From the NCBI GenBank assembly GCA_904398325.1, contig CAJFPC010000049.1:1-60892 (forward strand): DNA of 60,892 bases. The letters are read 5' to 3'. This document shows positions 26,552 to 35,740 of this stretch, piece after piece. Below the pieces are notes generated by a model that saw nothing but the letters and a program-made list of their open reading frames with translations, did no database searches and was not told where the DNA came from. Made by a program: the position numbers and the translations under genes. Source of the stretch: Candidatus Neoruminococcus faecicola. Its GTDB lineage: Bacteria; Bacillota; Clostridia; Oscillospirales; Ruminococcaceae. Numbering within the stretch: position 1 is the first letter of the stretch; the number at the start of each line of letters is the position of its first letter.

Positions 26552-27070
26552 TTATTTCACAGGCTTGGGCGACACGAACATCACCATGCTGCGGCCCTCC
26601 ATCTTGGGCTGCTTGTCGATGGTGCCGGTTTCCGCCAGGGCGTCTGCAAATCGCTGAATGAGAACGGTGCCGAGCTCGGGATGTGCCATCTCTCTGCCGC
26701 GGAAACGGACGCTGACCTTCACCTTATCGCCGCCGGCCAGGAATTTTTTCGCATGGCCGACCTTGGTCTCAAAATCGTGGGTGTCAATCTTTAGGGAGAG
26801 GCGAATCTCCTTGATATCGATCACTTTCTGGTTTTTTCTTGCTTCCTTTTCCCGCTTGGCCTGCTCAAAGCGGTACTTGCCATAGTCCATGATGCGGCAC
26901 ACCGGCGGGGTCGCCTGGGGCGCGATCTTGACCAGGTCAAGATTCTTGTCGTAGGCCAGCTGCTGCGCTTCCCGGGCGGACATGATGCCCAGCTGAGAGC
27001 CGTCAGCGTCGATGACACGGATTTCCTTGTCTCTGATCTCCTCGTTGATCAGCAGTTCCTTGTTGCTGAT
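26552..27070 (-). CDS. infC: Translation initiation factor IF-3, probable AUC start
   Basis: IF-3 keeps ribosomal subunits apart and checks start-codon fidelity. With the start proposed here the product is 172 residues, beginning [20 protein letters not shown] (first residue read as Met in vivo). An N-domain, a basic linker ([15 protein letters not shown]) and a C-domain follow. The ATC at 27070 is nine bases after GGAGG and aligns with the usual Met of clostridial IF-3. The alternative TTG two codons earlier is only three bases from GGAGG. Rare AUU/AUC starts are the known basis of infC autoregulation in other bacteria, because IF-3 rejects them. Confidence 0.95.
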   Translation of the reverse strand: MSNKELLINEEIRDKEIRVIDADGSQLGIMSAREAQQLAYDKNLDLVKIAPQATPPVCRIMDYGKYRFEQAKREKEARKNQKVIDIKEIRLSLKIDTHDFETKVGHAKKFLAGGDKVKVSVRFRGREMAHPELGTVLIQRFADALAETGTIDKQPKMEGRSMVMFVSPKPVK

Positions 27071-27077
27071 AGCCAAA

Positions 27078-27235
27078 CACCTCCATCAAAAGCCTGTTCA
27101 AATGACAAAGCGCAGACTGATTTCGTCTGCGCTTCAATACTTCCATAAAAGCCCGCGGGCTTCTCCTGCCGTATTGACCCGCACGGCCCTTGCCGCCAGG
27201 TGAGAACGAATGGTCAGTTCTGCTTTGTTTTCCAG
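27078..27235 (-). promoter_or_regulatory. infC operon leader with attenuator (L20-leader-like)
   Basis: About 150 nt separate the promoter from infC. The leader contains a GCCCGCGGGC palindrome (27151-27160), a GCGGG segment near 27172 that could pair with part of it instead, and then an intrinsic terminator before infC. Such a layout fits the L20-binding leader that controls this operon in other Firmicutes. The assignment rests on context and secondary structure, since I cannot run a covariance model. No separate gene is seen here. Confidence 0.55.
27100..27133 (-). terminator. Attenuator hairpin upstream of infC
   Basis: A perfect 9-bp stem (27109-27117 with 27125-27133, seven-base loop) is followed on the minus strand by TTTGTCATTT. 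It lies about 30 nt before the infC ribosome site and inside the leader, so it should end transcription prematurely unless an alternative fold forms. Confidence 0.8.
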
Positions 27236-27238
27236 AGT

Positions 27239-27267
27239 ATTTTATCACCCTTTTCCGTGCCTGTCAA
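27239..27267 (-). promoter_or_regulatory. Sigma-A promoter of the infC-rpmI-rplT operon
   Basis: Minus-strand TTGACA (27262-27267), a 17-nt spacer and TAAAAT (27239-27244). The -35 hexamer contains the TGA stop codon of addA (27264-27266), so the promoter is built partly out of the end of the upstream coding region. Confidence 0.88.
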
Positions 27268-30200
27268 GGGGATGAGGGAATTTTCTCTTGGTCTGCCAGT
27301 GTCAGGGGAATTTCCAGCCCCAGGCAGGTCGAATAGAGGATGCACTCCCCCATCGGGCAGGCCAGCGTATCGGCCAAGAGCTCCCGGTAAAGGGAAAGCT
27401 GGGGCGTGTAGCGCTCCGCCAGCTGCTGGGCGGACTGCACCCGGTCGGTCTTGAAATCCACGATTACGGCGCGCCCATTCTCCAAAAAGACGCAGTCCGC
27501 CACGCCCTGCACCACCGTTCCGCCGCCGTTTGGCAGGGCCAGGCCATAGCGCGCCAGGCGGCTGCCGCCCACGATGGATAAAAAGCGCAGCTCCCGTTCC
27601 AGCCGGGGGGAGGCCTGCATCCGCAGAAACAAGCGGCTGGCAAAAAAGCGCTCCAATCCCGCCTCTTCCACCGCACGGCGCTCCTCTGCCGTCAGATAGC
27701 CCTGTCCTGCCAGGCGGGCGATTTCCGCCGGCAGGTCGGCAGCAGCCCGGCTAAAATCCGCAAACTGCAGAAACCGGTGCACCGCATTGCCCCGCTGGGC
27801 GCCGGTCAGCCCCTGGGTTCTGGCGAGAAAGGCGGGCCTGCTGTCAAAGCGGCACTGGGCCGCGCCACGGACAATCTCCGAGACGCCCATCTTCGCCGGG
27901 GCCAGCACCTCTTCCTCATAGGGGTACTGATCGTCGATGCGGCGGGCGATCTGCTCCACCAGCGCCGGGCTGGCTGCCGCCTGGGGCTGCTGCCGCGGCA
28001 ACGCCGCCGGCTGCGGCCCGGCCGCGGTGTGAAAGGCCACCCGCAGCGGCGCCTGGGCCGGCAGAAGCTCCAGATCCTCCTCGCCGGCCAGCCGGCGCAG
28101 CTCGCCGCAGTCAGGGTGGTGCAGCGCCGCCATCAGCGCCCAATCCAGATAGCTTTTCCCCTCGCTGACCGCGTAGTGGGAAAGCTTCCCCCCTGCCAGC
28201 GGCTGAGCCAGGGCGGCCAGCCTGCGCTCCGGCAGGGCGCATTTGCCCAGCAGGATCAGCTTTTCCTTGGCGCGGGTCAGCGCCACATAAAAGATGCGCA
28301 TCTCCTCCGAGAGGTCTGCCCGGGCGCTTTCCAGCCGGATGGCCTGCAGCGGCACGGTGGTGAAACGCCGGCCCAGGGCGCTGTCCTGCCGCATACAGGC
28401 AAAGCCCATCTGCGGATGCAGCAGCGTGGGCTCGCTGAGCTCCTGGGTGTTGAAGGGGCGGTCACAATCCGCCAGAATCACCACCGGGAACTCCAGCCCC
28501 TTGGAGCGGTGGATGCTCATCACCGACACCGCGTCCCGGCTTTCGCCCAGGGCGGCGGGCTCCAGGTCCTCCCCGCGCTCCTCCAATAGGCGCAGGTAGC
28601 GCAGAAAGCCGTCCGCCCCCGCATAGCCGCCCTGCTGGCCCCTGGCGGCATATTCCAGAAGCAGCAGCAGGTTGGCCCTGCGCTGGGCGCCGCCCTTGGC
28701 CATGGCGAATTTCTCCACCAGGCAGGTCTCCCGGTAAAGGCTGCGCAACAGATCCGCCACCGGCAGCTGGGCCGCCTGCCGGCGCAGCCGCTGCATCACC
28801 GCCAGAAACTGCGCTGTCTTGGCGTCCCGTTCCCCGTAGCGGAGCACCGCCGTCCAGAAGGATTCCCCCTGGGCCGACAGCCGGATGCGCGCCAATTCCT
28901 CCGGCGTGAAGCCAAAGGCAGGGGAGATCATGGCCGCCGCCAGCTGCACCTCCTCCAGGGGATTCTGCACCGCCTGCAGCAGCGCCAGGGCGGCCATCAC
29001 CTCCCGGGTGGCCAGAAAGCCGCTGCGGGAGGCGCTGCAGGCGGGAATCTCCAGCCGCTCCAGCTCCTTGAGATAGGCGTCGATCTTCCCCCCGGAGGTG
29101 GAGCGCAGCAGCACGCAGATATCCCCCAGCCGGACCGGGCGCATGCCGCCGCCCTCCGCCACCTGGTAGCCGCTCTCGAGCAGCTCTTCAATGATGCCGG
29201 CGCAGCAGCGGGCCTCTTGGGTCAGCTTATCCTCCCCGCCCTGGGGATCGGGGCTGTACAGATGCAGCTCAGCCTGGGCGCGGCCATAGGAGGGGAAGGC
29301 CCCCGCGCTGACCAGGGCCTCCTCCTCATTGTAGTCGATCTCCCCCAGCTGGCGGCTCATCAGCGCCCCGAAAAAGAAGTTCACCGCGCCCGTCACCTCC
29401 GGGCGGCTGCGGAAATTGGCCCGCAGCAGGATCTTGGCCGGATAATGCACGCCGTCATAGGGAGAGAAGGCGTCTTTTTTCGCAATGAAAATCTCCGGCA
29501 TCGCCTGCCGGAAACGGTAGATGGACTGCTTGACGTCCCCCACCAGAAACAGGTTCTCCCCCCCGCGGGACAGGGCCTGGAACAGCAGCTCCTGCGCCTG
29601 GTTGGTATCCTGGAACTCATCCACCATCACCGCATCATACCGGCTCTGGATCTGCCGCGCCAGAGCGGTGGGGCGGTAGCCCTCCCCCTCGGGCTGCACC
29701 AACAGGCGCAGCGCCAGCTGCTCCAGATCGGAAAAATCCACCAGCCTGCGCTGGCGCTTTTCCTCCTCCAGCCGGCGGGAAAATTCGATCGTCATATCAA
29801 ACAGCACCGCCACCTTGGGGGCCAGATCCTCCAGATCCTCCCGATATTCCCGGGCGGTGGAGCAGAAATATCTGTCCCGCAGCCGGCCAAGGCGCTCCTT
29901 GACCTGACTGCGCAGGGCGGTTACCTGATCCTTGAGGCGGCTGTCCTGATAGCCGCGCAGCGCCCCCAGCCGGGCGAAAGAGAGGCTGTCCAGCTCCTGG
30001 CAGCAGCCGTCCCAGTCCCGCTGGGCGATCCGCTCTTTGAGCCGCTCCAGCCGGGATAAATCCTCCCGGAAGGCGGGGCCGTAGGCCTGCTCCATCTTCT
30101 CCTCCCCCGCCATCAGGCCCAGGGCATTTTGGCACAGGCGCAGGCAGTATTCCACCAGGCCGCCGGCGCTCTCAAAGATCCGGCGGCCCCAGGCGCTCTC

Positions 30201-30821
30201 CTCCACCGGGCGGCGGTCCAGATAAGCGTCCCGCTGCCCCAAAAGCCACCGCTCATAAAAGGGATGGGCCCGCACAAAATCATAGAGCTTTAAAAGCGTC
30301 TCCTCCAGCCGGCGGTCATCCCGCGGGCCGGAGATCAATTCCACCAGGCCGTAGAAATCCTGCCGTTTCTCCTGATAATAGCTGCCGATCACCTCCTCCG
30401 CCATCTGCTGGCGCAGAAGCAGCATCTCCTTCTCCTCCCCGATGCGGAAGTCGGCAGACAGCTCCAGCAGCTGGAAGTTTTCCCGGATCAGCTGCAGGCA
30501 GAAGGAATGCACCGTGCCGATTCTGGCCCGGCCCAGCAGCAGCTTCTGGCGGCGCAGGCGGTCGTTTTTCGGGTCGGCGGCCAGCAGGGCCTCCAGCCCC
30601 TCCAGCGCCCGCTGGCGCATCTGGGCCGCCGCCGCGCGGGAGAAGGTGGCCACCAGCAGGCGGTCGGCATCCACCGGGCGTTCCTCGTCGGTGATCAGCC
30701 GCAGGATGCGCTCCACCAGCACGGCGGTTTTGCCGCTGCCGGCGGCAGCACTGACCAATAGGGCGCCTCCCCGGGCCTGGATGGCCTGGGCCTGTTCTGT
30801 TGTCCAGCGTTTTTCAGCCAT
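27264..30821 (-). CDS. addA: AddA helicase-nuclease subunit
   Basis: AddA is the UvrD-like helicase and nuclease subunit of AddAB, the Firmicute counterpart of RecBCD for double-strand break repair. From ATG 30821 (MAEKRWTTEQAQAIQARGG) it has 1185 residues. Helicase motifs include Walker A SAAAGSGKTAVLVER at about 25-39, the AVMVDEFQDTNQAQ Walker B and MSIHRSKGLEFPVV. The C-terminal RecB-type nuclease carries AVIVDFKTDRVQ. An in-frame extension to 31025 lies wholly inside addB and is rejected. Its ATG overlaps the addB stop by eight bases. Confidence 0.97.
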   Translation of the reverse strand: MAEKRWTTEQAQAIQARGGALLVSAAAGSGKTAVLVERILRLITDEERPVDADRLLVATFSRAAAAQMRQRALEGLEALLAADPKNDRLRRQKLLLGRARIGTVHSFCLQLIRENFQLLELSADFRIGEEKEMLLLRQQMAEEVIGSYYQEKRQDFYGLVELISGPRDDRRLEETLLKLYDFVRAHPFYERWLLGQRDAYLDRRPVEESAWGRRIFESAGGLVEYCLRLCQNALGLMAGEEKMEQAYGPAFREDLSRLERLKERIAQRDWDGCCQELDSLSFARLGALRGYQDSRLKDQVTALRSQVKERLGRLRDRYFCSTAREYREDLEDLAPKVAVLFDMTIEFSRRLEEEKRQRRLVDFSDLEQLALRLLVQPEGEGYRPTALARQIQSRYDAVMVDEFQDTNQAQELLFQALSRGGENLFLVGDVKQSIYRFRQAMPEIFIAKKDAFSPYDGVHYPAKILLRANFRSRPEVTGAVNFFFGALMSRQLGEIDYNEEEALVSAGAFPSYGRAQAELHLYSPDPQGGEDKLTQEARCCAGIIEELLESGYQVAEGGGMRPVRLGDICVLLRSTSGGKIDAYLKELERLEIPACSASRSGFLATREVMAALALLQAVQNPLEEVQLAAAMISPAFGFTPEELARIRLSAQGESFWTAVLRYGERDAKTAQFLAVMQRLRRQAAQLPVADLLRSLYRETCLVEKFAMAKGGAQRRANLLLLLEYAARGQQGGYAGADGFLRYLRLLEERGEDLEPAALGESRDAVSVMSIHRSKGLEFPVVILADCDRPFNTQELSEPTLLHPQMGFACMRQDSALGRRFTTVPLQAIRLESARADLSEEMRIFYVALTRAKEKLILLGKCALPERRLAALAQPLAGGKLSHYAVSEGKSYLDWALMAALHHPDCGELRRLAGEEDLELLPAQAPLRVAFHTAAGPQPAALPRQQPQAAASPALVEQIARRIDDQYPYEEEVLAPAKMGVSEIVRGAAQCRFDSRPAFLARTQGLTGAQRGNAVHRFLQFADFSRAAADLPAEIARLAGQGYLTAEERRAVEEAGLERFFASRLFLRMQASPRLERELRFLSIVGGSRLARYGLALPNGGGTVVQGVADCVFLENGRAVIVDFKTDRVQSAQQLAERYTPQLSLYRELLADTLACPMGECILYSTCLGLEIPLTLADQEKIPSSP

Positions 30822-33800
30822 GCTGATCCTCCTCCATGGCCTGCAGCACCTGCTGTAGGCTGTCAAACTTGGCGGGCTTTTTGACCGGGTCCCCCTCCTC
30901 AAAGCCGCAGACCCGCCGGTAGCTGCACCAGGCGCATACGTCCCTGGCCGGTTCCTTGCGGGGCAGCGCTTCAATCCGGCCGGAATAGAGCATCTCCCCC
31001 ATTTTTTTGACCGTTCCGGCCACATCCCGGTAGAGCCGGCCCATCTCCTCCAGCGTCGCCAGGCTGCAGGAATCCAGCGTGCCGTCTTTTTTCAGCCGCA
31101 CCGGGATAAACGCGCCCTTCATCTCCCGCTCCATGGCGGAAAGGGAGGTGATGTCATCCAACAGCAGGCCGTTCATCCGCCACTGCTTCTCGTGGGCGGC
31201 GAGGATTTTCTCCTCCCCCTCCTGCCGGGCAGAACTGATGATGCTGCCCCGGGCGGGCATATAGAGCACCCCGCCCGGCAGTGTGCCCGCCAGCGGCCCC
31301 TCCTGCTGCGACCAGATGGAAAAAAGATACAGCAGCATCTGCATGTTGAGCCCGTCGTAAAGCTCGCTGGGGTCAAATTCCTTGGGGCCGGATTTATAGT
31401 CGATCACCCGCACATAGGTCCGGCCGTCCTTGTGCAGCAGGTCCACCCGGTCCACCACCCCCTCGATCTGCAGGGTGGCGCCGTTTTCCAGCGGAACGGA
31501 AAGGGAGGGCAGCCCTCCCCGGCCGATTTTTAGTTCATAATAGGCGGGGCGGTATTCCGACTGGGCAAATTCCTCCCCCAAATGGCGCAGCAGACGGCAG
31601 AGCATCCCCGCCAGCCGCGCCGCCAGATAGTGAAAGCGCGCGCCCAGCGCCTGGGGGTCCTGCACCTGGCTGGCCAGATAGCTGTGGATGGCGCTGTGCA
31701 CCTCCTGCTGCATCTGAACCTCAGGCAGCCCGGCCAACCCATCGCCGCCATACCGCCGCACCATCACCTCCAGCACCTTGTGGATGATGTTGCCCGCCTG
31801 CAGGGGGGAATACTCCGCCCGTTTCAGCGGGCGCAGCCGCAGCGCATCCTGGCAGAAGCTCTGGAACGGGCAGTTAAAATGCCGGTCAATGCGGGAGGGG
31901 GAAAGGATCACCCGGCTGCCGTACAAAGCGCCGGTCACCGCCCGGTCCTCCACGCGGAAGGGCTGCCGCATGGCGGCGCACACCATCCGGGCGGCTGTCT
32001 CATCCTGACGCAGGCACTCCCGCAGGGAGGCGGCAAAAGGGCTGTCCTCCCCATAATGAGCCAGCAGCGCCTCCCGGGCGGTCTGGCGGTTGGTGACCTG
32101 CGCCAGCGGTTCCCCATCAAAAGCGCGGGCCGGGCCGGTGAGCGCCTCCATCCGCCGCACCAGGGAGGAAGGCTCCAGCCCCTGGCCGGAAAGATCCGCA
32201 GCTGGCCAGGAAAGGCTCACCCATTCCCCCGCGCAGGTGAGAGCGAAATAGGCATAAAATTCCTCATAATCCGCCAGAGTGAAAAAGCTTTCCCCCAGGC
32301 TGATGCCCACCCGGCGCAGCTGCTCACGCTCCTCCTCGCTGATGAGGCCGGGGCGATCCTCCAGACGGGGGAAGACCCCCTCGTTGGCGCCGATGACAAA
32401 GACCGCCCGGGGATTCTGCGGGCGGATGCGGTCCGCCGTGCCGCAGATCACCTGATCCAGCGTCTGGGGCAGCTCCCCCAGCTTGAGGCTGCCCAGGCAC
32501 AGCCGCAGCAGCTGTGCGCCCCGGCCGGCGCTGACGCCGCTTTGGGCCAGCACGGTGCCGAACAGGTTCAGGATGCCCATCATCTCATCCCACAGCGACT
32601 GGTTCAGCCGCAGGCTGCTCTCGTCGCTGCCGGCCAGATCCTCCCGCAGGTGCCCGGCGGCGCCGATCTCCTCCAAAAAATTCCACACCGCCTGGGCAAA
32701 ATCCAGCCCGGTTCCGCCGCCAAGGCCCTCCTTGAGATGGATGAGCGGCGGCATCACCCGCCCTCGGACCGCCTCGGTGCGCCGGAGCAGCTCCTCCTCC
32801 CGCTCGCTCATGCGGCCGCTTAAGCCCAGCGGATGGTTTTGGAAGGGCTCTGTCCACGCCTGCCCCCTGGTCTGCCAGATGTAGGCGTAGTTTTCCAGCA
32901 GGGAAGCCTCCTCCACCGTCAGCCCGAACAGGGGGCTTTTGGCGGCGCGCAGCACGCTTTCGCCGCGCCAATCCCCCTGCGCCGCATCCAGAGCCGCCAG
33001 CACGCCCGCCGCGAGGGGCAGGCTGAGCACATCCTTGCGCTCGTCCAGAAAATAGGGGATGCCGTGCCGCTCAAAGCTCCACCGGATGGCGGAAAGATAG
33101 GGCGACAGATCCCGGGCGATCACCGCGATCTCCCGGTAGCGGCAGCCCCCGCGCACCAGACGGCAGATTTCCAGCGCCACCTGCTCGATCTCATCGTAAT
33201 GGTTGGCCGCCGCAAACAGCCGCACCGCCTCCTGCCCCGGCGGCAATGGCTCGGCCGCCTCCCCGGCCAGAGAGCGGAACAATGCCCGCACCGCGCTGTT
33301 TTTGCAGCGGAAGGGCTCCTCCATGCGCCGGGGCGCCGCCACCGGCACCCCGGCCTGGCGGGCCAGGCGGATCAGCTGCGCCGCCGTGCGCGCCGTCGCC
33401 GCAAAGGGCGGGGAATCATCCAGCGGGGAGACCCGGTCGGTGGTCAGGGTGGCCGTCACCCGGGGGCTGTGGGCGAGCATCTCGGCCAGCAGCTCCCGCT
33501 CCGGCGCCAGGAAGGAAACCGCAAACCCGTCCAGATAGATTTCGTACCCTGCAAAAAAATCCGTCCCCCGCACCAGCTCCAGCGCCCGGGCCAGGTCGTC
33601 GCCGCTGTCCTTATAGCCGCGGTCCACCAGGGCCTGATACGCCTCCCAGATGAGGGAAAGCTCCCGCACCTTATCCGCCAGGGCGGTGTCTGTCAGCTCC
33701 TCCGCCCCTTCGGCCAGCTGCCCGGGGAGAAGGCCGCTGTTTTTAAACTGGGTGACCTGCTCCACCATCTGCCGGATAAAATCCGGATGGGAGGCATGCC

Positions 33801-34122
33801 GCCCATAGAGCTTCAGCTGCCCGGCCAGCTGTTCCAGCGCTGCGTTCATCAGGGCGATGCGCCCGGTATCAGTGAGGTATTCCCCTGCCAGCTGCCCGTA
33901 CCGGCGGAAGATCAGGTTGGCCAGCCGGGTGAAGCTGACCACCTCCACCGTGAGGGCAAAAGAGGGCCCCATCCGGCAAAACAGGCTTTTTTCCGTCTCA
34001 AAGGAGTACTGCTCCGGCACGATCAGCAGGCATTTCTGCCCACGGGCGGCCGACCGGGCGATCTCCTCCAGCAGGGCGGTGCTTTTGCCGGTGCCCGCCG
34101 GGCCGATGATAAGCTCCAACAT
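30814..34122 (-). CDS. addB: AddB helicase-nuclease subunit (Fe-S)
   Basis: AddB is the partner subunit that recognises Chi and supplies the second nuclease. ATG 34122 (MLELIIGPAGTGKSTALLEE) has AAGGAGG ten bases upstream and gives 1102 residues; a 43-codon extension is rejected. The N-terminal Walker A-type loop is intact. The C-terminal nuclease has VRVIDYKSGPKEFD. Four cysteines that bracket it, one in HFNCPFQSFC plus the CAWCSYRRVC group near the end, match the iron-sulfur staple of AddB. addB precedes addA, as usual in Clostridia. Confidence 0.96.
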   Translation of the reverse strand: MLELIIGPAGTGKSTALLEEIARSAARGQKCLLIVPEQYSFETEKSLFCRMGPSFALTVEVVSFTRLANLIFRRYGQLAGEYLTDTGRIALMNAALEQLAGQLKLYGRHASHPDFIRQMVEQVTQFKNSGLLPGQLAEGAEELTDTALADKVRELSLIWEAYQALVDRGYKDSGDDLARALELVRGTDFFAGYEIYLDGFAVSFLAPERELLAEMLAHSPRVTATLTTDRVSPLDDSPPFAATARTAAQLIRLARQAGVPVAAPRRMEEPFRCKNSAVRALFRSLAGEAAEPLPPGQEAVRLFAAANHYDEIEQVALEICRLVRGGCRYREIAVIARDLSPYLSAIRWSFERHGIPYFLDERKDVLSLPLAAGVLAALDAAQGDWRGESVLRAAKSPLFGLTVEEASLLENYAYIWQTRGQAWTEPFQNHPLGLSGRMSEREEELLRRTEAVRGRVMPPLIHLKEGLGGGTGLDFAQAVWNFLEEIGAAGHLREDLAGSDESSLRLNQSLWDEMMGILNLFGTVLAQSGVSAGRGAQLLRLCLGSLKLGELPQTLDQVICGTADRIRPQNPRAVFVIGANEGVFPRLEDRPGLISEEEREQLRRVGISLGESFFTLADYEEFYAYFALTCAGEWVSLSWPAADLSGQGLEPSSLVRRMEALTGPARAFDGEPLAQVTNRQTAREALLAHYGEDSPFAASLRECLRQDETAARMVCAAMRQPFRVEDRAVTGALYGSRVILSPSRIDRHFNCPFQSFCQDALRLRPLKRAEYSPLQAGNIIHKVLEVMVRRYGGDGLAGLPEVQMQQEVHSAIHSYLASQVQDPQALGARFHYLAARLAGMLCRLLRHLGEEFAQSEYRPAYYELKIGRGGLPSLSVPLENGATLQIEGVVDRVDLLHKDGRTYVRVIDYKSGPKEFDPSELYDGLNMQMLLYLFSIWSQQEGPLAGTLPGGVLYMPARGSIISSARQEGEEKILAAHEKQWRMNGLLLDDITSLSAMEREMKGAFIPVRLKKDGTLDSCSLATLEEMGRLYRDVAGTVKKMGEMLYSGRIEALPRKEPARDVCAWCSYRRVCGFEEGDPVKKPAKFDSLQQVLQAMEEDQHG

Positions 34123-34152
34123 TTGCGCTTCCTCCTTTGCAGTCCTGATGCC

Positions 34153-34161
34153 ATTGTAGCA
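34153..34161 (-). promoter_or_regulatory. Probable extended -10 promoter of addBA
   Basis: The minus strand reads TGCTACAAT here, a TACAAT -10 box with the extended TGn element, 30 nt upstream of the addB ATG. No good -35 is seen; the matching position is a T tract. It lies divergent from the promoter at 34202-34230. Confidence 0.55.
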
Positions 34162-34201
34162 CAAAGCCCGCCGCAAAAAAACCGCCGCCAAGAAAAAAGC
34201 A

Positions 34202-34230
34202 TTGACAAGCCCGCCCCGGCTTTTTATAAT
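34202..34230 (+). promoter_or_regulatory. Perfect-consensus sigma-A promoter of the CoaX-like/ECF operon
   Basis: Plus-strand TTGACA (34202-34207), 17 nt, TATAAT (34225-34230). Both hexamers match the consensus at every base. The start codon of the first gene is 38 nt downstream, so the 5' leader is short with little room for a riboswitch. Confidence 0.9.
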
Positions 34231-34268
34231 GATTGCGGTATTCTGACCCAAAAGGAGGCGCTGCCGGC

Positions 34269-35033
34269 ATGATCCTCACCCTGCATATCGACAACCGCAT
34301 CATTTCCCTTGCCTGCTATGAGGGGATGCACCAGGCCGCCTTCGCCTCCATCGGCACGGAATCGGGCAGCACAGCGCAGGAATACGCCGTGCGCATCTGC
34401 CAGGTGCTGCGCTTTGCCGGCGCAGACACGGACGCCCTGGAGGGCGCCGTGATCTCTTCGGTGGTGCCGCAGCTGAGCCATACCCTGGTACAGTCAGCGC
34501 AGCTGCTCTGCGGGTGCGCCCCGCTGCGGGTGGGCGCCGGCATCAAGACCGGGCTCAACCTGCGGGTGGAAAATGCCGCCGCCGTCGGCAGCGACTTTAT
34601 CGCCACGGCAGTGGCCGCCCTGGAGGAATTCCAGCCACCGCTCATCATCATCCATCTGGCGGGGGCGGTGACTTTTACCGCCATCGACGAAGCGGGGGTG
34701 CTCACCGGCAGGTCCATCCTGCCGGGCATCGAGAGCTCTCTGGAGCATCTCTGCCAGGCCAGCGCCCAGCTGCCGCAGGTGGATTTTGTCCCGCAGCCGC
34801 CGCTGATCGCCAAGGGAACGGCCGACGCCATGCGCTCCGGTATTTTTTACGGCAGCCTGGCGGCCATAGAGGGCATGTGCCTGCGCTATCAGGAGCAGCT
34901 GGGCCGGGAGGCCCCCATCCTGATTACCGGCAGCCTGGCCGAAACCATCTGCCAGTACGCCCGGGTGCCCATGGCCTGCCGGGAGCATCTGCTGCACGAC
35001 GGGCTGGCGCTCATCTATGCCAAAAACCGGTGA
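34269..35033 (+). CDS. Type III pantothenate kinase-like protein with degraded active site
   Basis: The 254 residues align over their length with CoaX-type pantothenate kinases: ISSVVPQL, GAGIKTGLNLRVENAAAVG, SILPGIESSLEHLCQASAQLP and MRSGIFYGSLAAIEGM are family-like. The ATP-binding motifs are not kept. The usual DxGNT near the N-terminus reads HIDNR (Asp to His, Gly to Asp, Thr to Arg), and the usual DFGTATT reads HLAGAVT. The catalytic aspartate region survives as VGSDFIATA. It may therefore be a pseudokinase or have a new substrate. The start is ATG 34269 with GGAGG ten bases upstream. It is cotranscribed with an ECF S-component. Confidence 0.82.
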   Translation: MILTLHIDNRIISLACYEGMHQAAFASIGTESGSTAQEYAVRICQVLRFAGADTDALEGAVISSVVPQLSHTLVQSAQLLCGCAPLRVGAGIKTGLNLRVENAAAVGSDFIATAVAALEEFQPPLIIIHLAGAVTFTAIDEAGVLTGRSILPGIESSLEHLCQASAQLPQVDFVPQPPLIAKGTADAMRSGIFYGSLAAIEGMCLRYQEQLGREAPILITGSLAETICQYARVPMACREHLLHDGLALIYAKNR

Positions 35034-35089
35034 GAATATCAAATGATAGCGTTACATCCCTTAGGGAGTGACAGCTGGGAGGAATGATT

Positions 35090-35722
35090 TTGTCAACTGC
35101 AAACCGTACTTCTTATCTGGTGCGCCTTTCCCTGATGGCCGCCGTCGTGGTGGTCGTGGCCTTTGTGCCCTTTCTGGGGTACATCCCTCTGGTGGTCATC
35201 AAGGCCACAACGGTGCATATCCCTGTGATTATCGGCGCGCTGCTCATGGGCCCCAAGGCGGGCGGCATCCTGGGCGGGGTGTTCGGCATCACCAGCGTGA
35301 TCAAAAACACCATGGAGCCAAACCTGACCTCTTTCGTGTTCTCGCCGTTTATTGCGGTGCCGGGCAGCACCTCCGGCGACTGGCGGGCGCTGCTCATCGC
35401 CATTGTGCCCCGGGTGCTCATCGGCGTCATTGCCGGGTGGCTGTTCCCCTTGCTTCGGCGCATCACCAAACGGGAGAAAATCTCCGCTGTCATCGCCAGC
35501 GTGGCCGGCTCCTTTGCCAACACCATCCTGGTCATGGGCAGCATTTATTTCCTGTTCGGCCAGCAGTATGCCGCCGCTCAGGGCAAGCCCTTTGAAGCGC
35601 TGGCCGGGGCGCTGATCGCCGTGGTCTGCACCAACGGCGTGGCGGAAGCCCTGGTGGCCGGGGTGCTCTGCCCGCTGATCGCCCTGCCGCTGTGGAAGGT
35701 TTTTTCCAAAAAAAGAGGCTGA
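35090..35722 (+). CDS. ECF transporter substrate-binding (S) component
   Basis: This integral membrane S-component of an energy-coupling-factor vitamin transporter has 210 residues and about six hydrophobic helices, with the ECF_trnsprt pattern VVIKATTVHIPVIIGALLMG and GGILGGVFGITSVIKN. The start is probably TTG 35090, seven bases after GGGAGG. The ATG at 35084 is one base from that site. The ligand cannot be read from sequence. The adjacent CoaX-like gene makes pantothenate a reasonable guess. Its energising ECF ATPases and T-component are not in the window. Confidence 0.88.
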   Translation: MSTANRTSYLVRLSLMAAVVVVVAFVPFLGYIPLVVIKATTVHIPVIIGALLMGPKAGGILGGVFGITSVIKNTMEPNLTSFVFSPFIAVPGSTSGDWRALLIAIVPRVLIGVIAGWLFPLLRRITKREKISAVIASVAGSFANTILVMGSIYFLFGQQYAAAQGKPFEALAGALIAVVCTNGVAEALVAGVLCPLIALPLWKVFSKKRG

Positions 35723-35740
35723 CGGATTCATAAATGCAAC

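Noticed and set aside
35084..35089. ATG at 35084 as the ECF S-component start
   Set aside because: It lies one base after GGGAGG, too close for initiation. TTG 35090 has seven-base spacing.
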